A stretch of 64,000 nt of DNA from Bolinopsis microptera (lineage: Eukaryota > Ctenophora > Tentaculata > Lobata > Bolinopsidae): the NCBI RefSeq assembly GCF_026151205.1, contig NC_087072.1, forward strand, positions 17,375,669 through 17,439,668, written 5' to 3'. Below the pieces are notes generated by a model. That model made no database searches, was not told the DNA's origin, and saw only the letters and a list, made by a program, of their open reading frames with translations. Below are positions 1 through 11,640 of this stretch, piece after piece. Each line of letters begins with the position of its first letter. Within the stretch, counting starts at the first letter, position 1. The translations under genes and the position numbers were made by a program.

Positions 1-256
1 GAGATCTTGATTTAGGAGTATAAAGATTGCAGTTTTCTGCCTCACGTGATCCACCAGAAATATACGAGAATTTCCCGATAAAATGCTTTGGACATGTTTC
101 ATTGATTATACGGTACATATATGAGCTAAGATGAACCTGTCGTCTCAAATGGAGAGGAAGCCATCCCATATTTTTGTATACATTAACCGACCTCTCTCTG
201 ATGTTTACATCTATATTTTTCCCGAACCATATTTTAACCGGTCGTTAATAAACCCG

Positions 257-283
257 TCGTAATAATCCCGAGTAAGGTAGACA
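257..283 (+). repeat. End fragment of a small TTACTCGGGA-type MITE
   Basis: This short stretch ends in CCCGAGTAAGGTA and is preceded by an ACCGGTC-TTAATAAACCCG stretch. It matches the right end of the small inverted-repeat unit seen twice at 47305-47546. Only this end is present here, so it is a solo fragment. The rest of 1-860 is AT-rich with an (AAAT)n tract near 660-683 and shows no gene. Confidence 0.5.
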
Positions 284-864
284 ATTAGCAAAATCGGAAA
301 AGTAGACTTGAATTTGTATATATAATTTTTAAAGCGTATGTTATTGCCCACGTTAAGGGGCCTGTTAATAATTAATTAAATTATTAGCTATTTTAGATTT
401 AATAATAATAATATCAATCAATAACATACAAATGGAATAAACTACAAAATATACCTTAAGAGAAGTGTGGATTTGCAAGCTAGTTTACTATGCAAAATAC
501 TTAAAATGTATGTAATCAAATGACTTGTGGGTCACCAAAACACAGATGTCGAGTGCAGATGCAACTCCTGTGCAAGCTGGGCCCACCGAAAAACAGTAAT
601 CATTTGAAATTACGAAGCCAAAATTAAAAGCAAAATTTTGATATTTCATTATCAAAAACATAAATAAATAAATAAATAAATAAATTCTAACATTTATTAC
701 ACGCTTCGACATTAAAATATACCCAACAAAGATGTACATTTAAGTCATTCAAGCGAGACTTAGTGTTGAAATACCAAGATTATGGACTTTTATCAGTTCA
801 GATTTTATGAACAAATATTTGCATGAAGTTCCCAAAATTATGCACTTTCATATCAGTTCAGACT

Positions 865-2028
865 TTATGGACAAATATTAGAAATATTATCAAAAGCTAG
901 GTGGAAATAAAACGTCTTTAGAGCATTTTTAAAACATTCTACAGATGATAATGATCTCACTGAGTAGGGTAGTTCATTCCAAATTTTTGGTCCACAAAAC
1001 ATAAATGCAGCATCCGTTCGTCTGAAATGAGGAGCAGGAGGAACTTTCAACAAATAAAAGTCATCATCTAGTCTGGAACTTTGTCTTCGTACTTCCCTTA
1101 GATTGATGTGTCCTTGTAAGTACTGAGGGGCTATGTTATTAAGACACTTGAAGACCAGAAGTGATATTTTGAACTTGATTCTGAACCGAACAGGTAAAAA
1201 GTGGAGCTTTTTGAGGTAAGGCATGATAGGTTCACGTATATTTTTTCCGTAAAGACCAAAAATAAATCTAGCAGCATTGTTCTGTATCTTTTGTAGCTTA
1301 TGGAGATTCTTTTCTGTTATACCATAATAGACTGAGTTGCAGTAGTCTATGAAACAGAGAATATTGGAGTGAACTAACTGAACTTTTAGTTCATGAGAAA
1401 GCTTTGAACCGATTCTTGATAAGTCCCTTTGATTCAAATAACATACTTTGGACACAGCATTTATTTGAGAGTCCAGATTCATTTGGTGATCGAAAAGGAA
1501 TCCTAGGTTCTTGGCCTTGCTAACAGGACAGATTGAGAGGTCTCCTAAATCCATTGTCTGGATTGGGCTGACATATGGTCCTATATCAATGAACTCTGTT
1601 TTTTCATCATTCAGTTTTAGGAAGTTAACTGTCATCCATTGCTTTATCTCCAGAAAGCAATTTTTCACAGCTGTTAAATCAGGATTAGAACTGTGAACAT
1701 CGAAAGCAAAGTACACCTGTGTGTCATCTGCATACAAATGTATCGAGAAACCATATTTTGTGACAATTTCCTCAAGATCTCTGGTATACAATATGAACAG
1801 TAGTGGTCCTAAAATAGATCCTTGAGGTACACCAATATCCAGATAGCATTCAGAAGATGTGGCTTTTTTAACTTTAACCTTGAATGTGCGATTATTAAGG
1901 TAACACTGTAACCAGCGGAGTGCTAGTTCTGTAATACCATACGCATTCTTGAGTTTCGTAAGAAGGAGATTATGGTTTATGGTGTCGAAAGCAGCTGATA
2001 GATCTAAAAGTAGAAGCACAACATTCAA
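865..2028 (-). pseudogene. CR1/L2-type LINE reverse transcriptase, 5'-truncated
   Basis: The 387-residue open frame is the C-terminal two thirds of a non-LTR retrotransposon ORF2. It opens inside the RT palm (LLDLSAAFDTINH), has VPQGSILGPLLF, and the catalytic motif LYADDTQVY with YADD at about residues 99-102. It ends with the thumb and tail typical of CR1/L2/Rex elements (a WNELP-type motif and a final FK-x-LKTF block). There is no endonuclease domain or RT finger region, and the frame closes upstream of 2028, so the copy is 5'-truncated and dead. Just past the stop (about 770-880) a ~75-bp segment is repeated, probably the 3' UTR. The YADDTQ motif makes assignment to the CR1/L2/Jockey group firm; the exact family is not determinable by eye. 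Confidence 0.88.
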
Positions 2029-2144
2029 GAGTAGAAGTGCAACATGTGGCTAGTTGAAACAAAATACAAGTCCGACATCTATTATATATACCAAAAGTGT
2101 ACCGATGATGAACTTGAAGAATCACAAATCAGTAGTTCGCGCAA

Positions 2145-2387
2145 ATGAGTTTTAATAAAACCATTAACTACCTTGATTTAAATATTAATATTTCCACAGA
2201 AGGACTAGAAATATCAGTGTATAACAAAACTGATGATTTTAATTTTCATGTTGTATCCCTTACATTTTGTCACAGTAACATCCCAACCGAGGTTGGCTAC
2301 AACGTTTTTTCAAGTCAAGTTCTTAGATATGGTAATGTTTGCACTAGATTGGATATCTTTACCTCCCATCTTCACAACGTTGTCTGA
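2145..2387 (+). pseudogene. Reverse-transcriptase-type ORF fragment (Penelope-like?)
   Basis: An 80-residue frame with the string YLDLNI...ISVYNKTDDFNF...SNIPTEVGYNVFSSQVLRYG. This pattern (hydrophobic DLN, a charged DDFNF, SNIP, then SQ-x-x-RY) recurs at the end of RT-type polyproteins in marine invertebrates; I associate it with Penelope-like elements but only tentatively. The frame stops at 2387, while the +1 frame just after still reads as a plausible continuation, so a frameshift is likely. Upstream and downstream parts of the element are missing. Orientation is opposite to the neighbouring LINE fragment. Confidence 0.5.
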
Positions 2388-2624
2388 GGAAATATAATAA
2401 CGTTTCCAGGAAGTTCGGTATTCTAGATGACCATAACATTATTAAAGAACTCCCCTGATATCTTTTGATTTTATTGAAACACGGGTACTAGCTCTGCTAA
2501 ACTGAAAAAAATCTGAAACTTAGGTGAATAAGTGTACAACGTGCTAAACCGAAGTTCAGACTGACCAGTGAAAATGGGCGAGCGTACCAAGTGTCATTTT
2601 AAAAAAATTAAAAAAGAAAAAAAA

Positions 2625-2738
2625 GGGGGACCCCCAACCCATGTAGCAGAGACACCTCACAGCAAGTTGACAAAAGTGGCTCTTGCTTGTGAAAGGTGTA
2701 TCAACTACCCGCCGAGGCGGTGGGTTGGGAGTCCCCCC
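2625..2738. repeat. Short inverted-repeat element (GGGGGACCCCCAACCCA ends)
   Basis: The left end GGGGGACCCCCAACCCA and the right end TGGGTTGGGAGTCCCCCC are inverted copies with one mismatch, about 80 bp apart. The interior has no open frame of note. It looks like a small MITE or hairpin repeat preceded by an A-rich stretch. No clear target duplication was seen. Confidence 0.45.
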
Positions 2739-2815
2739 TGGGATCATCTCATCCGTAAAATTTGACACAATATAGAAGCTACAATAAATTATCTATAAAA
2801 TTTATATAAACAAAC

Positions 2816-3163
2816 TTAAGAGACCACAAAGCTCGTCTTCTGAGGAATGAGATTGAAGGATACGTCATCCAGTCCAAGGTGCTGGGCTTTTTGTCTTCCT
2901 CTGATTCCCCTGAGTGCTGTGAGTGTGCTTCGTAGCAGATCAAACCTGAATCGTGTTCTGATGTGGTTTTTGACCTGGCTCTTAGCTTCTTTATTGTGGT
3001 CAGCTATCCTTTCAGAAATACGATCTACAAACACAGTGCAGAGTGGGCCCATACCTCCGGATGTTGTAAAGACTAGTGGGACAAAGGACCCTTTCTCTGA
3101 CTGAAGTACCCTTTCCTCATAGAGATCTTTCTTCTCTTTCTCATGTGCACTGTCAAGTGTCAT
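2816..3163 (-). pseudogene. Retroelement polyprotein C-terminal fragment
   Basis: A 115-residue frame with EKEKKDLYEERVLQSEKGSF, then PLVFTTSGGMGP, then an arginine-rich end (RFRFDLLRSTLTALRGIRG). The string F-x-PLVF-(S/T)TSGGMGP followed by a helical RxxxxALLRSxxxCLRG tail is a recurring C-terminal module of retroelement ORFs in cnidarian and sponge genomes, as far as I recall. No RT motif is present beside it, so this is a detached 3' piece. It is not related in frame to the RT fragment at 865-2028. Confidence 0.5.
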
Positions 3164-3847
3164 TTAAATTAGATGTTTTAGTCAGTGATTTATTACTGAA
3201 GCTTTTAATTACAATAACTAATGCTCCTGTAAATACTTCAATTAATTTGTTCCGTTATTCTTTTTCCTTCCTCTTTTCCTTGTCATCCCCTTTAGTTTTA
3301 AGATTCTTGCTATAAATGGCTACAGCTAACACTATTAATGCGAAGTACCAAACAACAAGTGGGAGGTGGATCGTTGGTATACCGTTAAATCGATTTAACA
3401 CCGCAATTCCAGTCGCAAGCCTGGGACCACTACTAGCATTGTCACAACATCTACAAAGCTGCCATATAGCCTGACTGACAATTTTCTCGACTGACTGACA
3501 ATGTTTTTTCTTTTCCCCATTTAGAATACAAAGATTAGTACATTTTAGCTTATGATTAATATTATATTTTTATCTATAGTTTACCTAGACTAGATTAAAA
3601 AGTTCTAATCAAATATATGGCGACTTCAAACCATTGAAGATTAATGAAAATGTTTCGAACAGTATACATGTGATTTCAGCAATGGTAATTGTCTAGCTAT
3701 AAGAATAGACACCCTCGAAAAATGAATTAACCAATTCAATAGATAAAAATAAAATCCACAAATTCACATCACAACAAAAAGCAGTCTAGACCCCCACCTA
3801 ACTTGTATCACGTGGTGACCCCCACGGTCGTTTCACTATAGCGTCTG

Positions 3848-3912
3848 TAGCGTCTTCGACGCTACAGGGGGAGCCGTGCACTTCGTGCGCGGCGGGTCAT
3901 ACAACGTATGAC
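3848..3912 (+). repeat. Dispersed GC-rich repeat, copy 1
   Basis: A segment reading GGGGGAGCCGTGCACTTCGT, then GCGCGGCGGGTCATACAACG and TATGAC. A close copy lies at 53228-53292. Both sit near copies of the GACGAGTCC repeat, suggesting parts of one composite short element. No coding potential. Confidence 0.5.
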
Positions 3913-4079
3913 AACACCTAACAAGCACTCCATGGCCTGTTTTAGGTAAACCTTTGAAGATTTACCTATTTTAAATAAAGCAGAGTCTAAATTTGAATAA
4001 TCAACTCGAAATATATGATAGAGAACGTAGCCATCATCGAAACCGTTATGATCAACACACAAATATTTAAAAAAAAACA

Positions 4080-4285
4080 AATATCCTCATAAAAAAGGCC
4101 CCGACGGTTGAAACCAACTCAAATCGATGTATTTTTGAACATCAAACATACAGCAAGGGATTTGGTTAGGATTAACATTAAGGTCAGTGTAGAGGATTAG
4201 GTTTTCGAATAGTCATTTAGGGCCACCCAAAGAACTTGTTAAAAAAAGTTACTTGATTGACAGTCGAGTGTAAAATGATTAATCA
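4080..4285 (-). repeat. MITE family A copy (TCACTCTACACTCGACTGTCA)
   Basis: The stretch GACGGTTGAAACCAACTC...ATCGATGTATTTT and the end TGACAGTCGAGTGTAAAATG match in reverse the element at 21874-22212. A further end fragment (ATCACTCTACACTCAACTGT) lies at about 4828-4855. Non-coding, no transposase. Confidence 0.6.
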
Positions 4286-4357
4286 TCATTTGGTTTTAAC
4301 CTAATTTAAAATTATGTGAAGCAGTAGATTTATAAAAATGTAAGGGACTAAAAAATT

Positions 4358-4448
4358 AACGGGTGATACTCGTAAAATATCTGTTCCATATATTGGACCG
4401 TCGACGAGTCCAACTCGGCGCGCGTCCTGGTAGGTTGTAAACCTACAA
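4358..4448 (+). repeat. GACGAGTCC dispersed repeat, copy 1
   Basis: A ~92-bp unit starting AACGGGTGATACTCGTAAAA and running through ACCGTCGACGAGTCCAACTC and GGCGCGCGTCCTGGTAGG. It ends in the hairpin GTAGGTTGTAAACCTAC. Near-identical copies occur at 4871, 17584 (inverted), 17771 (inverted) and 53491, with partial ones at 16557 and 49555. The order GACGAGTCC ... GCGCGTC-CTGG recalls the core of Schistosoma-type hammerhead ribozymes, but the GAAA box and the left arm of stem I are absent here. Confidence 0.75.
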
Positions 4449-4674
4449 ATAAAAAAGTGATAACACGAGTGATTGTATTGTCTATGTAACGCTCGATTTT
4501 CACAGATCAGTCAAAATAAAAATAAGCGGAGTGCACCACTAAAAATATGCGCGGCGCACGAACGCCGGCGCACTAACTAAACATACAACACTAACTAAAC
4601 GGTGCACACTGAATTTAATTTTAAGAATGTTTGGGTTTAGCATGGCAGGGCCAATGCAAAGCTTGGCAGTTGAA

Positions 4675-4822
4675 ACCAAATTGAATTCAAATTGAAATCA
4701 AATTGAAATCAGATTAAAATCAAATTGAAATTAGATTAAAATCAAATTGGAATCAGATTAAAATTAAATTGAAATCAAATTAAAATCAAAATGAAATCAA
4801 ATTGAAATCAAATTGAAATGGA
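4675..4822 (+). repeat. Degenerate AAATTGAAATC minisatellite
   Basis: About a dozen imperfect 13-14-bp units of the form AAATTGAAATCA / AGATTAAAATCA in tandem. Pure A/T with scattered G and C. It separates the two GACGAGTCC repeat copies at 4358 and 4871. Confidence 0.8.
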
Positions 4823-4870
4823 TAAAGATTAATCACTCTACACTCAACTGTCACGTGACCTTTTCAACTT

Positions 4871-4973
4871 AACGGGTGATACTCGTAAAATATCTGTTCT
4901 ATATATTTAATTGGACCGTCAACGAGTCCAACTCGGCGCGCGTCCTGGTAGGTTGTAAATGGTAAACCTACAA
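4871..4973 (+). repeat. GACGAGTCC dispersed repeat, copy 2
   Basis: Same unit as at 4358, with a small internal insertion (TTTAATT) before GGACCGTCAACGAGTCC and a short duplication inside the terminal GTAGGTT...AACCTAC hairpin. Immediately after it lies an inverted copy (about 4984-5047) of the CAGCTCGGCGCGGCACAG repeat described at 53603. Confidence 0.7.
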
Positions 4974-5059
4974 TGTACAAGTAGCGCCGCGCACTCAATG
5001 AGGCTTCTCACAGATCGGCGAAATGCGCTAATGTGCCTCGCCGAGCTGCGATGAATCAA

Positions 5060-6130
5060 TTAATTCCAATATCCAACAAATTTTTCGGACAGTCTAGTTG
5101 TGAAAGCTCTATTGGAAGATCTTCAGAAATTTATTTAGATTATTACATATTAAGCATTAAATGTAAACCTTTTGCATTTTACATCAAATTTAAACCAAAC
5201 GCAAAAAGCTCCATTCCAATTTCCATATTGTTCCACATTCTCACAAAAACAATGACAAATTGCAAATGAACAGCATTCTTTTTAATACAATTCTATCAGT
5301 ATCATATCTCTATCTTCAATCTATAATTATATCTGCAAACTCATAATTTAATACCCATACCCACTGCGAGCTGATCATTCGCGAGGTGAAAATGAGCGCT
5401 GGGGACGATCTCTCTGAAATTTTACCTGTTGGTTCAGTGGACGATTTTAGCCACAGCGCCTTAAATTTAGCACGATCGTCCATAATCACACAAAGTTACA
5501 GCTAATTTAGTGATGTAAACACTCGTCGCAATATACTGGAATTGAATCGAGCGCGTTACTATGGTTACTGCGCGTTGATATGGTTACTAGATTTAGATTA
5601 GATTCATCGTTTTAGCGCGCGTAGCATGTAGCATTATTACAATTCTATCATATTGTCATATTATTATTAGATGCACGAGTTTAGCTGCATTTTACATTTA
5701 ATTTCAGGAATCTGCAAGATTTGTAATCGATTAGATAATATTTAATTTCGTTCTTCATTCCTTGCTTGGCGGTCCTCATTTATGTATGTATTTTACCTGG
5801 GAGCGGGAACTCCAGGCTACGCTTTTCATTAACCGGGATGTAATTTTCATAAACCGATTAGAGTTTAGTCAGTATGACATGCTGATCGCCGCCAGACAGT
5901 TGAAAATTTGTTTCATACACATAAAATTGATTGTGTCATATCTGAGTTCTTGGCTGTATTTCGAAACCTCAGTCAGTTGTGGGTTTTTACCGGCCTAAAT
6001 AAAAAGTCAAGTTTACAGGACATTTCTGGGGAACCTTACTATGTGTTTTACTTAACAAGATCAAAGATGCGAAGGTGAGGAAAAGGAAGCGTGCATTCGA
6101 GAGCGTATCATTTTGTACATTATATAAATA
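5060..6130. other. Gene-free stretch
   Basis: No recognisable gene. There are only short chance open frames. One copy of the palindromic ACCTGGG...CCCAGG-type motif (degenerate) lies at about 5798-5822. Confidence 0.4.
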
Positions 6131-6146
6131 TTACCCCGATCTGAAG

Positions 6147-6936
6147 CAGGAGGTGACCGGGATTGGCAATTTTGAGTTATCCCGGTCCCGGTCAACCGGG
6201 TCAAGTCACATTTTTCATCCCGGTCGCGGTCAAATGCTGATTTATGATCCCGGTCCCGGTTAATTCAGGATTCTTGGTCCCGGTCAATCACTCAAATTTG
6301 CCGTGATTTTGACCGGGATCTTTTACATAATTTCATTCACTGTGATTTTAAGTTTTTACTTTCATTCATTGTGAATTTCATCTTTAAACAACCTCTGAGC
6401 CAAATAAAACAATGTTTAAAATTGCTAAACAAGTTTAGGTAACTAATATCGTTACATAACTCATAAGTGCAAACTAACATCAAGTTTTCAACTCGGGCTA
6501 CGCCCAATTGTCCATTGGAGAATGAAACTGTTGAATAATTTGAGGGATCATTGACTGAGGAATGAGGGTGAACTTGAGTAATCAGTACATGAACATTATT
6601 GGTGTAGTACATTAGGCCCATGCCCCATATTGACGGGTTTTTTCTAGTTTTTTCTAATTTAATATTCTAGTTATTACTTATTCAAATTGTTCAATTATAA
6701 TGTAAATGAAAGTTGCAGCTTTCAATATGAGAATACCAGTTTTGGTCCCGGTCAAATCCCGGTCATCCCGAAAAAATTGTATTGTTGGTCCCGGTCCTGG
6801 TAAGATAGAAATCCCAGAAATTATTGGTCCCGGTCACGGTAAATTGATAATCTCTGTCCCGGTCCCGGTCAAGTCACATTTTGTATCCCGGTCCCGGTCC
6901 CGGTCAGGCCTAAAATCATGTCCCGGTCACCTCCTG
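6147..6936. mobile_element. hAT-type MITE with internal CCCGGT arrays
   Basis: The ends CAGGAGGTGACCGGGA and TCCCGGTCACCTCCTG are perfect 16-bp inverted repeats. They are flanked by the 8-bp direct duplication ATCTGAAG (6139-6146 and 6937-6944), the signature of hAT transposition. Inside, two clusters of degenerate GGTCCCGGTCAA units (6150-6320 and 6740-6930) flank about 400 bp of AT-rich sequence. There is no transposase frame, so the 790-bp element is non-autonomous. Confidence 0.88.
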
Positions 6937-7539
6937 ATCTGAAGTTTGATGACTAGAAAACAGTGAATACAATTAATGTTTATTAATATTATTATCGAAC
7001 TTCATATTATATTGTTTATCCTAAGTAAAGATCTGATAACTCTACAACAGGGATCGGTTAAACTATAAATGGAAACAATTTAAATACTGAAACATAAACT
7101 AGTGTTAACATATCTATAATACGTTAACTTAAAACTTAATTACATCAACTTGCAAGATTTAAAAAATGTTCCCTATAAAATACAGAGGCAATATCAAATA
7201 TGGCACAGTTCAGTCAAATGAAAAAATCTGTTTGTTGATGGCACTGAAGAATATTTTGAAAAAAGCTACGATGAAAGTTGAAGGAACAGTTAAAGGAACA
7301 CTATACCAATTTCAGAATGTAAATTTTCGTGTTTAAATATCATACTTTATAAGGTATAAAGTTTCGTATTATTAATCAAAAGTTGGTGTAATATCACACG
7401 TAACACGTTTTAGATATTAAACAGAAGAAAGTTTTTTGTCCTAGATCAAGAGCTGCTCATTTCTCACAAGCAGTGTGGTCGGGGTTCTGTTCTTCGATTC
7501 TTGCTGCCTTTGTCTTTCGCACGCAAGTAGGAGTACCCT

Positions 7540-8560
7540 GAGGATTAGAGGCAATAATAATAATAACGCTTTATTTGTATACCGCTTAGGCCGTATAATC
7601 AACCATGAATTATTAAAATTTTATAGTTCTACAATTGGAACCTGCGACTTGTTTTGCAGTGAATCACAATCCAGACGAAATGTGTAATTTTAAAAAGTAT
7701 AGGTACACACCTGTCCGTAGTTTCTCGTACATCACGCGTGACGTCCGGCTAGAAGGAGTTTCTCCCAGGTCTGCTGTCTAGGAAGAGAGAATGGGAGATG
7801 AGAGCTGTTTGACCTTTATGACTTCACTTAACAGCCAGAGGTGCCATAAGCTAACTCGTCGTAAATTGCGAGCTCTGGCAGGTATCCTCGGGTGATTGTC
7901 AGATGAGATGGTGGTCCAAAAGAAACTGCTGGGAGCCTGACAGAAAACCGTATTGCAAGCCCCGAAACGGTGTCAGGTTTGTGACTGAAGATTCTGATCA
8001 AGCTCAGGGTTGAGTCTACACAGTGTCGCCACTTGCCGATGCCAGTTGATGCGACAGGACACTGATTTAAGTGGGAAGTTGTGTCTAAGAAACAGCGTGT
8101 GGTTCGGGTGCCGGTTGAACGCATGTAATAGGGAGGGTATATCCGTATTTCGCTGCTAGGAGGTGGTCCGCAGATTGCGTGAAGATGCCTACTTTTAAAC
8201 CTATCAATAGGTTCAATAGGTAGGTGCTAGTGATGCAGTCCTTGACCCGGAAGCTAAGGCTTCCCCGTTTCTCGCTCATTTGTGCTCCGATGTTCTTGTG
8301 ACCTCTGCAGGGGTCAAGTGCAGGATGAGGGACATGGCCGACCAGGAGAAGGTTGTTTTTGAGAGGTATTTTTATACAGTTTAACTGTATCATTACCCTT
8401 GGAAATCTCTCGACCCAAACGATGCCAAATTCTGCCTCCGAGCACAAGTACTTTGTAGGGGGTCAGCGAGTCATTTCATGTCTATTGTTCAATGTCGTTG
8501 AGTACAGGGGAAGTTAGCTGCTGTCTACTGCCGTTATTCTCCAATTCTTAGAGTTCGTCT
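7540..8560. other. Unassigned repeat-like region
   Basis: The stretch begins with an (AAT)n tract and ACGCTTTATTTGTATACCGC. Its base composition is higher in GC than its flanks, with several modest open frames on the minus strand (7828-8124 and 8085-8447). I recognise no domain in them. A second AATAAATA-type tract at 8590 suggests the 3' end of a retroposon, but there is no RT motif. Confidence 0.25.
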
Positions 8561-8929
8561 TTCGCACGTGAGTAAGTTTCCTGGGGAAAATAAATAGTCA
8601 ACCAAAAATTATTAATAATAAACATAGATGGACTTCCCACAATTATAACCAGTAAATCTGACACCTGCTAGCTGGCGTAAATTTTAAATTTAACACGCAG
8701 TGCGCGCGCCGCGCGCTAAAAATATCTCAAATTTGAAAACTGATGTGGTTCTTATTACCGAAAATCGAATTCGCGCCAGCCGCAGAAGATGAATCCGAGA
8801 TTTTGGAAACATTTGAGACAACTTCTGAAACATGTTTTTCGGCTGTATATGTCCGTGAACTGAGTGGGATTTGCCCTGGTATGATAGAGCATGTGTACTA
8901 ACATTTTCAGCCTCCTGTGAAATATTTCT

Positions 8930-10020
8930 ATGATTCATAGAATGAACGAAATGAACAAAAAATGAACATTATCCTAGAATTGCCTAAAATAAGCTGAAAC
9001 CGATTGGTATCGGTTGGTATTGATACCACAAGTGTCCCTAAGAAGTTTGGTTAGCCTAACACGTTCAGAAATGGCTCTAAGGCAATGTTTTCATTTTGGT
9101 TTCAGAGTAGTTGAAATAGTGGTTCAAACATTTGAGACAAATTTGAAAACACGCTTTTGTAGCCGTATTTATGGTTGTACTGACTTGAAATCTATCTGGT
9201 ATGGTAGAGGGACACGTGTACTAACATTTGCAGCCACTTAGAAGTGTAAAATACTCCCCTGGTTCATGGAATGAACGAAATGAACACAAAATGAACATTT
9301 CCCTAGAATCCCCTGAATTGGGCTAAAACCGATTGGAATCGATCGGTTTTGATACCAGGAGTGTCCCTGAGAAGTTTGGTGTGATAATCATGTTCAGAAA
9401 GGGCTCTGGGGCAATGTTTCCATTTTGGTTTCAGAGTAGTTGAGATCGTGGAAACATTTGAGACAAAAGTGTGACAAGGCTTTTACAGCCGTATTTATGG
9501 TTGTACTGACTTGGAATCTATCTGGTATGGTAGAGGGACAGGTCTACTAACATTTCCAGCCACTTAGAAGTGTAAAATACTCCCCTGGTTCATGGAATGA
9601 ACGAAATGAACACAAAATGAACATTTCCCTAGAATCCCCTGAATTGGGCTAAAACCGATTGGAATCGATCGGTATTGATACCAGGAGTGTCCCTGAGAAG
9701 TTTGGTGTGCCTAGCATGTTCAGAAAGGACTCTGGGGCAATGTTTCCATTTTGGTTTCAGAGTAGTTGAAATAGTGGTTCAAACATTTGAGACAAATTTG
9801 AAAACACGCTTTTGTAGCCGTATTTATGGTTGTACTGACTTGAAATCTATCTGGTATGGTAGAGGGACACGTGTACTAACATTTGCAGCCACTTAGAAGT
9901 GTAAAATACTCCCCTGGTTCATGGAATGAACGAAATGAACACAAAATGAACATTTTCCTAGAATCCCCTGAATTGAACTAAAACCGATTGGGATCGATCG
10001 GTATTGATACCAGGAGTGTC
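8930..10020 (+). repeat. ~326-bp satellite, forward block (3+ copies)
   Basis: Three and a half tandem copies. Each copy runs from AAAACCGATTGGAATCGATC through CAGGAGTGTCCCTGAGAAGT, TTTCCATTTTGGTTTCAGAG and CTGGTATGGTAGAGGGACAC to GAACGAAATGAACACAAAAT. The anchors recur at about 8997, 9327, 9652 and 9980, giving a period near 326 bp. The copies translate into similar short frames, but these contain stops in different places and I do not regard them as genes. Confidence 0.9.
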
Positions 10021-10300
10021 CCATAAGAACACGAACATCGGCTCTCATTGATACCACATGCCATAAGAACACGAACATCGGCTCTCATTAATGCCACATG
10101 CCATGAGAACACGAACATCGGCTCTCATTAATGCCACATGCCATGAGAACACGAACATCGGCTCTCATTAATGCCACATGCCATGAGAACACGAACATCG
10201 GCTCTCATTAATGCCACATGCCATGAGAACACGAACATCGGCCCTCGTTAATACCACATGCCATAAGAACACGAATAACGGCCAATCAATACCACACAAT
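10021..10300 (+). repeat. 40-bp minisatellite at the satellite inversion
   Basis: Seven tandem copies of a 40-bp unit (CATGAGAACACGAACATCGG then CTCTCATTAATGCCACATGC). The first and last copies are diverged, the central ones nearly identical. It begins exactly where the fourth copy of the 326-bp satellite breaks off. Confidence 0.9.
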
Positions 10301-10610
10301 CTGTTCATGACGTGATCTGTACAATTACAAGATCTGATCAGAGAATGATAACGTACATGATGCTTACTTGAGCAGCATCAGCTTGTTATCCCTGTCACCG
10401 GACGAAGGGGTATAAAGGATATCACGACGAGGATCATTTATTTTACCCACCATCTTTACAGCTTTCACTACAACATCTCAGACAGTTACAACACGAAAGC
10501 ACCTACCCCTTATTCCTTGGTCAGGAATGTACTTTACTACTACTTCTTCTACCCTCCTTCCTTGCTCGGGAACGTAGCTTTCTGCCAGTGGCGTAACAAC
10601 CGCCCCTGCT
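10300..10610 (+). other. Unique core between inverted satellite blocks, with a TATA-like box
   Basis: About 300 bp unrelated to the satellite. It contains GGGGTATAAAGGATATCACG (near 10408), a possible core promoter, followed by pyrimidine-rich sequence and a TGGCGTAACAACC stretch. It could be a solo LTR or the middle of a composite element; I see no paired LTR or coding region. Confidence 0.25.
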
Positions 10611-11640
10611 AACCCTGCTATCAAATGTTTCCACGATCTCAACTACTCTGAAACCAAAATGGAAACATTGCCCCAGAGCCCTTTCTGAACATGCTAGCAC
10701 ACCAAACTTCTCAGGGACACTCCTGGTATCAATACCGATCGATTCCAATCGGTTTTAGCCCAATTCAGGGGATTCTAGGAAATGTTCATTTTGTGTTCAT
10801 TTCGTTCATTCCATGAACCAGGGGAGTATTTTGCACTTCTAAGTGGCTGGAAATGTTAGGACATGTGTCCCTCTATCATACCAGATAGATTCCAAGTCAG
10901 TACAAGCATAAATACGGCTGTAAAAGCCTTGTCACACTTTTGTCTCAAATGTTTCCACCATCTCAACTACTCTGAAACCAAAATGGAAACATTGCCCCAG
11001 AGCCCTTTCTGAACATGCTAGGCACACCAAACTTCTCAGGGACACTCCTGGTATCAATACCGATCGATTCCAATCGGTTTTAGCCCAATTCAGGGGATTC
11101 TAGGGAAATGTTCATTTTGTGTTCATTTCGTTCATTCCATGAACCAGGGGAGTATTTTACACTTCTAAGTGGCTGGAAATGTTAGTACACGTGTCCCTCT
11201 ACCATACCAGATAGATTCCAAGTCAGTACAACCATAAATACGGCTGTAAAAGCCTTGTCACACTTTTGTCTCAAATGTTTCCACGATCTCAACTACTCTG
11301 AAACCAAAATGGAAACATTGCCCCAGAGTCCTTTCTGAACATGCTAGGCACACCAAACTTCTCAGGGACACTCCTGGTATCAATACCGATCGATTCCAAT
11401 CGGTTTTAGCCCAATTCAGGGGATTCTAGGGAAATGTTCATTTTGTGTTCATTTCGTTCATTCCATGAACCAGGGGAGTATTTTGCACTTCTAAGTGGCT
11501 GGAAATGTTAGTACACGTGTCCCTCTACCATACCAGATAGATTTCAAGTCAGTACAACCATAAATACGGCTGTAAAAGCCTTGTCACACTTTTGTCTCAA
11601 TTCTGTCTCATGTTTCCAAAATGTTTCCAAAATCTCGGAT
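10610..11640 (-). repeat. ~326-bp satellite, inverted block (3 copies)
   Basis: Three tandem copies of the same unit in opposite orientation (GGTATCAATACCGATCGATT; TTTTGTGTTCATTTCGTTCA). The inverted and forward blocks form a large imperfect palindrome around about 10.3 kb. The copies are as similar across the inversion as within a block, so the inversion or homogenisation is recent. Confidence 0.9.

Noticed and set aside
878-2028. Intact retrotransposon
   Set aside because: Only the C-terminal part of RT is present, with no endonuclease or ORF1 nearby.
10021-10300. CRISPR-like array
   Set aside because: The 40-bp units are contiguous without unique spacers; this is an ordinary minisatellite in an animal genome.
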